A stretch of DNA of 38,476 bases. It comes from an uncultured Opitutia bacterium (lineage in GTDB: Bacteria > Verrucomicrobiota > Verrucomicrobiia > Opitutales > Opitutaceae). The position numbers were made by a program, and so were the translations under genes. Positions 31,010 to 38,476 of this stretch are shown here, piece by piece. The notes beneath the pieces are model-generated. The model worked only from the letters and a program-made list of their open reading frames with translations, was not told the origin of the DNA and did no database searches. The DNA lies in NCBI GenBank assembly GCA_903830425.1, contig CAIKTR010000164.1, positions 1 through 38,476 of the forward strand, given 5' to 3'. The number at the start of each line of letters is the position of its first letter. Position 1 is the first letter of the stretch.

Positions 31010-32080
31010 ATGCGCCTCGCATCCCTTCTCCTATTCGGCAGTTGCTCCGTGTTGTTCGGGGCGTCACCAGTCGTGCCCGCCCTCCGCCCGCTGGCCACGG
31101 CTGCAGGGCTCAACTTCGGAGTCGCCACGAGTGCGGGGGTCGTCCGCACCGATGCCGCTTACCGCGAAACTTTGCTCGCCTACGCCAATACGATCGTGGC
31201 GGAAAATGACCTGAAGTTCGGGCCGCTCTCCCCGCGGCCCGGATTTTACGATTTCAGCCGGGCGGACGCGCTGGTGGATTTTGCCGCCGAGCACGGGCTG
31301 AAGGTCCGCGGCCATGTGCTGGTCTGGCATCACCAGTTGCCGGATTGGCTCAAGGCCGCCCATTACACGGCAGAACAGGCCAGGGAGCTGATGCGGGTCC
31401 ACATCTTCACCGTCATGGGCCGCTATCGCGGGAAAATCTTCCAATGGGATGTCGTCAACGAAGCCGTCACCAACGCCTCGCGAGCACCGCTGCGCCAATC
31501 ATTTTGGCTCGAGACCATCGGTCCCGAATACATCGCGCTCGCTTTTCGCTACGCTCATGAGGCTGACCCGCAGGCAAAACTGTTCTACAATGACTACGGT
31601 GCGGAGGATCTCAGCCCGAAGTCAGACGCAGTCTATAAGCTCGTGCGCGACCTGAAACAGCAGGGCGTGCCAATCAATGGCGTGGGCCTGCAATGCCATT
31701 TTGATGTTGCGGCACCTCCGAATCTCGAAGCCGTGGCAGCCAACCTGCAGCGACTGGCGGACCTCGGACTCGAACTGGCCGTCACGGAATTCGATGCCCG
31801 GCTGCACTTGCCCGCCAGCGCTGCTAATCTGGAAAAACAGGCAACTCTCGAGCACGACTTGCTGGCGGTGGTTCTGCGACAGCCGGCCTGCAGGACATTT
31901 ATGGTCTGGGGTCTCACCGATGCCCGCTCATGGGTTCCGAACTTTTATCGGGGCTACGGAGCCGCCTTGCCGTTCGATGCGATGCTTGCGCCCAAGCCTG
32001 CTCTTTATGGGTTGGAACGGGCGCTGCGCCAGGCCCCACCAGTAGTCTCCGGGACCGGGAGTGCCCGGCCCACGCGATGA
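31010..32080 (+). CDS. Glycoside hydrolase family 10 endo-1,4-beta-xylanase
   Basis: 356 residues with a signal peptide of about 18 residues (LASLLLFGSCSVLFGAS). GH10 barrel with all landmarks: NDLKFGPLSPRPGFYDF, GHVLVWHHQLPDWL, the acid/base Glu151 in WDVVNEAV, FYNDYGAED, and the nucleophile Glu260 in LAVTEFDARL, then FMVWGLTDARSW. No carbohydrate-binding module is present, so it is a single-domain enzyme of typical size. Exported, cleaving xylan backbones. Codons are less GC-rich than in core genes here. No Shine-Dalgarno sequence. The gene stands alone between two repeat-rich intergenic regions, suggesting acquisition. Confidence 0.95.
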   Translation: MRLASLLLFGSCSVLFGASPVVPALRPLATAAGLNFGVATSAGVVRTDAAYRETLLAYANTIVAENDLKFGPLSPRPGFYDFSRADALVDFAAEHGLKVRGHVLVWHHQLPDWLKAAHYTAEQARELMRVHIFTVMGRYRGKIFQWDVVNEAVTNASRAPLRQSFWLETIGPEYIALAFRYAHEADPQAKLFYNDYGAEDLSPKSDAVYKLVRDLKQQGVPINGVGLQCHFDVAAPPNLEAVAANLQRLADLGLELAVTEFDARLHLPASAANLEKQATLEHDLLAVVLRQPACRTFMVWGLTDARSWVPNFYRGYGAALPFDAMLAPKPALYGLERALRQAPPVVSGTGSARPTR

Positions 32081-32172
32081 AGCGGTGACGGGGGCCCGGG
32101 ATGCTGACCGGTGCTGGTCAGCCCGCTCAGGTGGCTTCGTTCTGGCCGGTGCCGGATCTGCAAATAGAATCC

Positions 32173-32210
32173 AAAAAAAGCCCGCCGGGCCAAGTGGCGC
32201 GCAGCGGGCT
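32173..32210 (-). terminator. Possible minus-strand terminator
   Basis: AGCCCGC (32179-32185) pairs with GCGGGCT (32204-32210); reading the minus strand, the stem is followed by seven T residues (32179-32173). It would stop transcription coming from the transporter, though that gene ends about 340 bases away. The loop of 18 bases is long. Confidence 0.4.
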
Positions 32211-32224
32211 GGAGGGGATCTCGG

Positions 32225-32305
32225 TGACACGAAATTCGTGTCAGCGGCGCATTGAATTCATGTCAGCATCACGGAATACGTGTCACCAACACGGATTTAA
32301 TGTCA
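32225..32305 (+). repeat. Array of four degenerate TGTCA repeats
   Basis: Four units end in TGTCA at 32243, 32265, 32285 and 32305 (periods 22, 20, 20): GAAATTCGTGTCA, GAATTCATGTCA, GGAATACGTGTCA and GGATTTAATGTCA. The first unit is part of the near-palindrome TGACACGAAATTCGTGTCA. Direct repeats of about 20-22 bases with terminal TGTCA are how ends of transposons with Mu/Tn7/IS21-type transposases look; this is a likeness, not a match I could test. Confidence 0.65.
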
Positions 32306-32547
32306 CCATACAAAAACGCATGGTAGCTGGGGTTGATTCTGTTCTTCCGCGCTTCGCAACTCACGGATCGTCTGCCAAGTCTCCGCGAGGGCTCAGATTT
32401 AATTCTGTTTTCGGGGAGTCTCATTAAGGCAGGGGTGGCGGTTGCCGGCATCGCGTAGCCCGTTGACGAGCGGCGCGCACGCTCCGCACGTCAGGTCCCC
32501 TCGTTAGGGCGGCCGGCAGTCGGGAGCTCGGGCCGGCCAAGAGGCGG

Positions 32548-33438
32548 TCACTTGATTGTTCCCAGCACGATGGCCCCAGTGGTTGCGATGGCGCATCCTA
32601 GAATGGCGAGGTAGGCCGCACGGGTATTTGGTTTGGGATCCTTCAGCACGTAGATCCCGCAAAGGGCATTCACCACCAGCGCGAGTTGTGAGAAGGTGAA
32701 TCCTTTGCCCGCGCCGAGCGTGTCAACCATCAGCAGCATGCCGTAATTTCCCAGCGCCCAGAGCACGCCGCTGGACACGGCGCGCCCGTAGGCTTTCCCG
32801 TTGTCCAGTTTCAAGGTCTGCCGCGAAAAAAGCACAATCACGGCACACCCGACCAACATGCCGCAGGCCAGCGGAAATGCGGCGATCCACATGGAGACGT
32901 GTGAAAGCTTGATCGGGATGTAGTAGACCGCCCAAAGAATCCCGGCTGCCACCGCGCAGGCGAAGCCCGGCAACGATGCCTTAGGTAAATGGGCTCCCTT
33001 CGCGCCTGCTGGCGAAAATATGATCGTCAGCACGCCCACGACGATGAGAGCAACCGAGCCGAATAGGGTTATCCAGGCACGGCCCGACAGCGACACGAAC
33101 TCATGCAGCAGAATCGCTCCCAGCGCGACACTCACCACGATATTCAGTGGAGCCCAAATGCCGTAGGCCCGCACGGGCCCCAGTTTTTCCGTGGCGGAAA
33201 AAGCGGCCCAACCGCCCAAGGACCAAACCACTCCTCCCCAAAACGGCAGCCAGAATACCTCCGCCGTGACCTGGCCGAAACCCTGCGCTGCGGTGAACAG
33301 TGCTGCGATGAGAAGATTCGCGGCGGCGACATAGAAAGTTCGGACCTGCTGGCCGCTGAACTTTACGTTCTGAGAAGGAATCAGCCAGATGCCCCAAGCG
33401 AGGACCGTGAGCAGCGCGTAGAGGAAGGGCATGGACAT
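32548..33438 (-). CDS. GRP/DMT-type sugar transporter (glucose/rhamnose uptake-like)
   Basis: 296 residues with about ten hydrophobic helices and almost no large loops, the pattern of the drug/metabolite transporter superfamily, here most like the glucose-rhamnose uptake branch (opening FLYALLTVLAWGIWLIPSQ; GGWAAFSATEKLGPVRAYGIW; TFSQLALVVNALCGIYVLKD). Inner membrane, probably proton-linked sugar uptake; substrate not known. The start is 8 bases after the stop of the HAD gene, forming a two-gene operon. Its base composition is lower in GC than the core genes of this window. It lies inside the candidate element. Confidence 0.82.
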   Translation of the reverse strand: MSMPFLYALLTVLAWGIWLIPSQNVKFSGQQVRTFYVAAANLLIAALFTAAQGFGQVTAEVFWLPFWGGVVWSLGGWAAFSATEKLGPVRAYGIWAPLNIVVSVALGAILLHEFVSLSGRAWITLFGSVALIVVGVLTIIFSPAGAKGAHLPKASLPGFACAVAAGILWAVYYIPIKLSHVSMWIAAFPLACGMLVGCAVIVLFSRQTLKLDNGKAYGRAVSSGVLWALGNYGMLLMVDTLGAGKGFTFSQLALVVNALCGIYVLKDPKPNTRAAYLAILGCAIATTGAIVLGTIK

Positions 33439-33446
33439 TTATCCCA

Positions 33447-34100
33447 TTAGGGTCCGGCGGGAGAGAACGCAGCTCCGATCGTCTTCAATTCGTGCAGGTC
33501 TTTGATGCGGTGGGCCGCAGCGGAAGAGGCCGGCACGCCGGGACGCAGAATTTGAATCGTGGTCATCCCGAGTTGATTGCCGGCCGCGATCTCGGAATCG
33601 GGGTTGTCGCCGACCACCCAAACCTCAGCCGGCGAAAGGCGATACTTCGTCAATATCGCCTCGAACGCCGGGAGCTTCCCCTTGGGCTGAGCCTCATCGA
33701 TCGCATCGACGTGAATTTCGGCGAACAGCGGCGCAATTTTGAGCGCCCTGACTTTGCTCTCCTGCAAGCGTCGAAAGCCCGATGTGACCAAAAAGAGCAT
33801 GGCCGGAATTTCAACCAGCGCATTGAGGTCGCCATACCCGCGCATCGGCTGAAGGACTTCCACTTGGCCAAAAGCGTCAAATCCGGCCCGACGCATTTGG
33901 GCCGAAAATCCGTATTTTCCGGCGATGAAATCAAAGGGGAATCGCCAGCAGTCGGTAAAGGCGGCTTGGAGCTGGTCTTCGGCGACTTCGCCTCGGTTGG
34001 CGGAACGAATCGCCCGAAAGGCCGGAGCGAAGAGGTCGCTGCCCACTTCGTCAGCCGCGGCCAGACAACTATCCAGATCGAAAATCACCGCTTTGATCAT
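33447..34100 (-). CDS. HAD-superfamily hydrolase
   Basis: 217 residues from the ATG at 34100. Motif I is FDLDSCLAAADE (Asp8, Asp10), with Ser-Cys replacing the usual Gly-Thr; motif II FLVTSGF, motif III Lys in QPKGKLPAFE, and motif IV VWVVGDNPDSEI are all present. This is the phosphoglycolate-phosphatase type with a helical cap. It probably dephosphorylates a sugar phosphate, fitting with the downstream sugar transporter. An upstream frame of 64 codons is open, but runs over the HsdS relic in antisense, so the ATG at 34100 is preferred. Confidence 0.82.
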   Translation of the reverse strand: MIKAVIFDLDSCLAAADEVGSDLFAPAFRAIRSANRGEVAEDQLQAAFTDCWRFPFDFIAGKYGFSAQMRRAGFDAFGQVEVLQPMRGYGDLNALVEIPAMLFLVTSGFRRLQESKVRALKIAPLFAEIHVDAIDEAQPKGKLPAFEAILTKYRLSPAEVWVVGDNPDSEIAAGNQLGMTTIQILRPGVPASSAAAHRIKDLHELKTIGAAFSPAGP

Positions 34101-34179
34101 GCGCGCTATTTTCGTAACGGGACGGCCGACTGAATGGAATCTGGATATTTCTGAGCTGGCCGCTTGGTCGCATGGGCCC

Positions 34180-34272
34180 GTGTCGCTGGAGGCGGAGATC
34201 GAGCATTCTCGCACCCACGCTGCCCACCTCCTCCAGGCCGTGCTCAAGGAGGCCTTCGCCCCCGCCGCGTGA
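34180..34272 (+). pseudogene. C-terminal relic of a type I restriction specificity subunit (HsdS)
   Basis: A 30-codon tail in the plus frame reads LEAEIEHSRTHAAHLLQAV followed by LKEAF and a stop at 34270-34272. The coiled-coil and LLQAVLKEAF ending resembles the C-termini of HsdS proteins as I recall them. The upstream part of the frame is the antisense of the HAD gene, so the rest of the gene is gone. The match is short and untested. Confidence 0.4.
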
Positions 34273-34291
34273 CCGCAGGTGTTATGAAGCA

Positions 34292-34332
34292 AAAGACCCG
34301 GCCTTATGGGGCCGGGTCTCGAAAACAGAATT
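34292..34332 (+). repeat. Stem-loop repeat, copy 2
   Basis: 41-base element like 30712-30752 (34 of 41 identical). Here the stem is perfect: AGACCCGGCC / GGCCGGGTCT with a TTATGG loop, then CGAAAACAGAATT, which is also the first of the right-end repeats. It follows the HsdS relic and is preceded by TTATGAAGCAAA. Confidence 0.75.
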
Positions 34333-34378
34333 GAAGCCTCGGGAAACAGAATTAACCCCGAAAAACGGAATTAACCCC
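34318..34378 (+). repeat. Right-end array of three CAGAATT repeats
   Basis: CTCGAAAACAGAATTGAAGC, CTCGGGAAACAGAATTAACC and CGAAAAACGGAATTAACCCC follow each other with periods of 21 and 19 bases. They are the inverted counterparts of the copies at 32329-32347 and 32398-32416. The array ends 11 bases before the RNase E/G stop codon. Confidence 0.75.
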
Positions 34379-34389
34379 TCGAACCACCA

Positions 34390-36138
<1,749 letters not shown>

Positions 36139-36234
36139 GGTGGGTGTCGTGTTGGGTTATCACGGGGCCCCCGGGCGCGTTCGTTGCGGCGCAGGAAATT
36201 CCGGCAGAGCGGTCGTTAGCGCGAAGAAGCAATT

Positions 36235-37464
36235 TCATGTGAAATCCTTCCTGAAGCGATAGACGCTCTGGACCAGTCCTTGCAGCAAGCAGCAACTGAG
36301 CACAAAGGAGCCACCGTAGCTGATGAAGGGAAGTGGTATGCCCGTGATGGGCACGAGTCCGATGGTCATGGCAATGTTCACGAACACATGCACCGCGAAC
36401 AGCACCGTGACGCCGAGGGCGAGCAGGGTGCCGAACCGGTCCCGGGCGAGACCAGCGATGCGAATGCCGTTGCACAATACCAGACCAAACAGACCGAGAA
36501 CCGTGAGGCTTCCCAAAAATCCTTTTTCCTCGGCGATGACCGAGAAGATAAAATCGTTATGCGCGACCGAGCGGGGCAGGTAGCCGAGCTGGGCCTGCGT
36601 GCCCTCGGTCCAGCCCTTGCCGGTGAGACCGCCGGAGCCGACCGAGATGAGCGACTGCCGCTGGTTCCAGCCCACGCCCATCGGGTCGATCTGGTCGGGC
36701 CAGACGAAGGAGATGATGCGGTTGCGCTGGTAGTCGTGCAGGGGCACCCAGGTCTGGGCCTCGTAGCTGCCCTTGTTGCTCAGGTAGGAGTAGCCGCGCG
36801 ACTCCATAAAGTGCTTGTAGCTTAGGGTATCCGTCGCCACGACCGCCAGGATGAGCAGAAACGCCCCCAAAGCCGCCGCGAAAAACCGCGTGGAGAGCTT
36901 CGAGACATAGAGCATGGAAAAAACCATCGGGGGGAGCACGATTGCTGACTTCAGGTCGGGCTGTAGCAAGATCAAGAACATGGGTGCACCCACGGCAAGG
37001 GCCAATTTCCCCAGCACCTCAAGCGACTGCCGCACCGTGCCGACTTCCGAGCGGATGAGCAGGCTGGCGGTCATCAGCAGCACGGCGATCTTGGCCGTCT
37101 CCGAGGGCTGGTAGGAGAACAACCCCAGGTTCAGCCAGCGCTGCGAGCCGTAGACCTCGGTCCCGACCCCCGGCAGCAGCACCAGCACGAGCGGCAGTAG
37201 ACAAAGACCGTAAAACCAGTGTGTTACACTGAGCCAGAACCGGTAGTCGACCAGCGAGACGACCCCGTAAAGAACGGCCCCGGCGGTCAGCCAGACGAGC
37301 TGGGTCAGCCAGTTGCTGCCGTGCACCGAGTATTGCGCGCTGTAGATGAAGGCGACGCCGAACAGGCTCAGCCCGACGAGGGCCACGGGCGTGAGCCAGT
37401 CCCAGCGCCCGCGCGTCGTCGGCTTGAAGACGCGGATGTAGTCGGTGGGCGAGGGCAGGTTCAC
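36235..37464 (-). CDS. rodA: Rod-shape-determining peptidoglycan polymerase RodA (SEDS family)
   Basis: 409 residues from a GTG at 37464; an ATG 93 bases upstream would give an unlikely Arg/Pro extension. About ten transmembrane helices. SEDS hallmarks: YQPSETAKIAVLL, the periplasmic loop WPDQIDPMGVGWNQRQSL and GSGGLTGKGWTEGTQAQLGYLP then VAHNDFIFSVIAEEKGF, and the C-terminal GLVPITGIPLPFISYGGS. RodA polymerises glycan strands from lipid II during elongation, with a class B PBP; no PBP gene is beside it in the window. It is transcribed in the same direction as RNase E/G, 97 bases upstream of it, and diverges from the glycosyltransferase gene. Confidence 0.95.
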   Translation of the reverse strand: MNLPSPTDYIRVFKPTTRGRWDWLTPVALVGLSLFGVAFIYSAQYSVHGSNWLTQLVWLTAGAVLYGVVSLVDYRFWLSVTHWFYGLCLLPLVLVLLPGVGTEVYGSQRWLNLGLFSYQPSETAKIAVLLMTASLLIRSEVGTVRQSLEVLGKLALAVGAPMFLILLQPDLKSAIVLPPMVFSMLYVSKLSTRFFAAALGAFLLILAVVATDTLSYKHFMESRGYSYLSNKGSYEAQTWVPLHDYQRNRIISFVWPDQIDPMGVGWNQRQSLISVGSGGLTGKGWTEGTQAQLGYLPRSVAHNDFIFSVIAEEKGFLGSLTVLGLFGLVLCNGIRIAGLARDRFGTLLALGVTVLFAVHVFVNIAMTIGLVPITGIPLPFISYGGSFVLSCCLLQGLVQSVYRFRKDFT

Positions 37465-37568
37465 GGCGAAGGCGGGAAACAACAGGCCCCCCCCCGGCAA
37501 GGCAATCCCGGAACAGTCCGGCGACCGCGGCTTGCCAGCGCGGCGGCGGCCGGCCACGGTCCCGCGCG

Positions 37569-38476
37569 ATGCCTGTTGTCTCCGCGCTGATGGTCTTCCA
37601 CCGCGACACGCCGTACCTGCGCCCGGCGATCGCGAGCCTGCTGGGCCAGACGCTGCGCGACCTCGAGCTGGTGCTGGTGGACAATGGCACGGGCCTGGCG
37701 CCCGCGGCGCTGGGCGAGCTGGGCCGGGATCCGCGGCTGCGCTGGGTGCGGCTGCCGCACAACGCCGGGATCGCCGCCGGCCACAACGCGGGCGTGGCGG
37801 CGGCGAGCGGGGAGTTCATCGCGCTGCTGGACTACGACGACCTTGCGCTGCCCCGGCGGCTGGAGCGCCAGGTCGCCGCCCTCCGCGCCGCCCCGCGGCT
37901 GGGGCTCGTCTCCTCGCTGGCCGAGCGCATCGACGCGCAGGGCGTGGTCACCGGGCGCGAGTTCGCCCTCGTCGACCCCGCGGCGCAGCACGCCTACTCG
38001 CAGTATGCCGCCCCGGCGGTGATGCCCGGGTACACCGGCCGGCGCGCGGTGTTTGCGCAGCTGCCCTACCGGGCGGAGTTTCCGCTCACGGCGGACTTCG
38101 ACTTCCTCACGCGGGCGGCGGAGCACTGGGAGCTGGCCGCGGTGCCGGAGGTGCTGGTGCGCTACCGCTGGCATGCGGCGCAAACGACCCAGCAGCAGGC
38201 CGCCGCGATCGAGGACGGCCGCGGGGTGGTGCGGCTGCTGACGGCCCGCCGGCGCGCGGGCCGGCCGGAGGACCTGCCGTCGCTCCTGACGGGGGACGCC
38301 GCGGTCCGGACCGGGGCCGAGGCCTGCCGGCGGCACGCCCGCCGCTGCCTGGCCGAGGGTTTTGCCGTGCTCGCGGCCTACCATGCGCGCCGGAGCTTTG
38401 TGCTGGAACGCCGCGCGGCCTCGCTGGCGCGGGCGACCGCGCTGGCGGTCCGCGCGCTGGCGGCGGCCCCGGCGGG
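37569..38476 (+). CDS. Family 2 glycosyltransferase, 3' end outside window
   Basis: About 302 residues visible from the ATG at 37569; the frame is open at the right edge. GT-A fold: start VSALMVFHRDTPYLRPAI, LVLVDNGTG, the sugar-nucleotide region HNAGIAAGHNAGVAAASGEF, and the acidic DYDD (about residue 90), equivalent to the metal-binding DXD. A later ADFDFLTRAAEHWEL and a VLVRYRWH segment fit the acceptor side of GT2 enzymes. Cytoplasmic or membrane-associated, with an unknown acceptor, probably cell-surface polysaccharide. It diverges from rodA with 104 bases between starts. Confidence 0.9.
   Translation, partial: MPVVSALMVFHRDTPYLRPAIASLLGQTLRDLELVLVDNGTGLAPAALGELGRDPRLRWVRLPHNAGIAAGHNAGVAAASGEFIALLDYDDLALPRRLERQVAALRAAPRLGLVSSLAERIDAQGVVTGREFALVDPAAQHAYSQYAAPAVMPGYTGRRAVFAQLPYRAEFPLTADFDFLTRAAEHWELAAVPEVLVRYRWHAAQTTQQQAAAIEDGRGVVRLLTARRRAGRPEDLPSLLTGDAAVRTGAEACRRHARRCLAEGFAVLAAYHARRSFVLERRAASLARATALAVRALAAAPA

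Larger units (their letters stand above)
32081..32547. other. Repeat-rich intergenic region of 467 bases
   Basis: No gene is supported. In order it holds a hairpin with an A run (32173-32210), four TGTCA repeats (32225-32305), the outer and inner left copies of the GGGGTTRATTC repeat (32329-32347 and 32398-32416), and about 130 unexplained GC-rich bases before the transporter stop codon. Confidence 0.75.
32329..34378. mobile_element. Candidate transposon-like element with multi-copy inverted ends and no transposase
   Basis: The outer left end GGGGTTGATTCTGTTCTTC (32329-32347) and the reverse complement of the outer right end (34360-34378) agree at 16 of 19 positions. Further copies lie inside both ends in the matching orientation (32398-32416; 34318-34338 and 34339-34359). 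The span carries a HAD hydrolase, a sugar transporter and an HsdS relic, but no transposase. The right end lies 11 bases from the stop of the RNase E/G gene. No target-site duplication is seen (flanks TAGCT and TCGAA). Confidence 0.4.

Noticed and set aside
32225-32305. CRISPR array
   Set aside because: Units are about 20-22 bases with degenerate repeats and no unique spacers of constant length.
32322-34385. Target-site duplication at the element ends
   Set aside because: The flanks (TAGCT on the left, TCGAA on the right) do not match; none is claimed.
30609-34389. Integron attC sites
   Set aside because: Hairpins and TTAAC-like sequences prompted the idea, but no RYYYAAC/GTTRRRY core pairs in the right order were found, and no integrase.

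Overview
The window is GC-rich chromosomal DNA, densely packed with genes, and most resembles an Opitutaceae-type verrucomicrobium. The basis is inference from gene content: three uroporphyrinogen-decarboxylase-fold (UroD) proteins near sugar-metabolism genes, a Gfo/Idh/MocA - FG-GAP - TIM-barrel epimerase operon, an Ig-repeat surface protein with two C-terminal repeats of about 135 residues, a pseudopilin operon, and start codons that mostly lack a Shine-Dalgarno sequence. No rRNA or marker phylogeny is available to confirm this.

Layout. 1-2608 (minus): partial Sua5-type threonylcarbamoyl-AMP synthase, rpsR with a clear terminator, and a polytopic membrane protein. 2777-2901: tRNA-Arg(CCT) and its terminator. 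2963-7889 (plus): type II secretion pseudopilin operon gspG-H-I-J-K-L-M, with no gspC, D, E or F in the window. 7989-13810 (plus): DUF3570 outer-membrane protein, DUF4266 lipoprotein, then four genes joined by 4-base stop/start overlaps: OmpR-type regulator, cupredoxin-like protein, histidine kinase and beta-barrel protein. This looks like a self-regulated envelope metal or redox module. 13827-29293: three UroD-fold proteins, Ig-repeat protein, PhyH dioxygenase, TerC protein, HDOD-GAF protein, a nucleotidyltransferase two-gene pair, a HAD phosphatase, and an AraC regulator divergent from a dehydrogenase - beta-propeller - epimerase operon.

29390-34389 is different: visibly lower GC, small orphan genes, a GH10 xylanase, a HAD hydrolase with a sugar transporter, an apparent HsdS C-terminal relic, and several families of short repeats. 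The repeats at 32329-32416 and 34318-34378 form inverted multi-copy ends around a segment of about 2.05 kb with no transposase; its right edge lies 11 bases beyond the stop codon of the RNase E/G gene. 34390-38476 returns to housekeeping: RNase E/G, RodA, and a family 2 glycosyltransferase cut by the window edge.

The strongest candidates for something undescribed are the transposon-like element beside the RNase E/G gene, with associated stem-loop and TGTCA repeats, and the DUF3570/DUF4266/cupredoxin/two-component/barrel cluster. Functions are inferred from sequence motifs read by eye; no database search was run.
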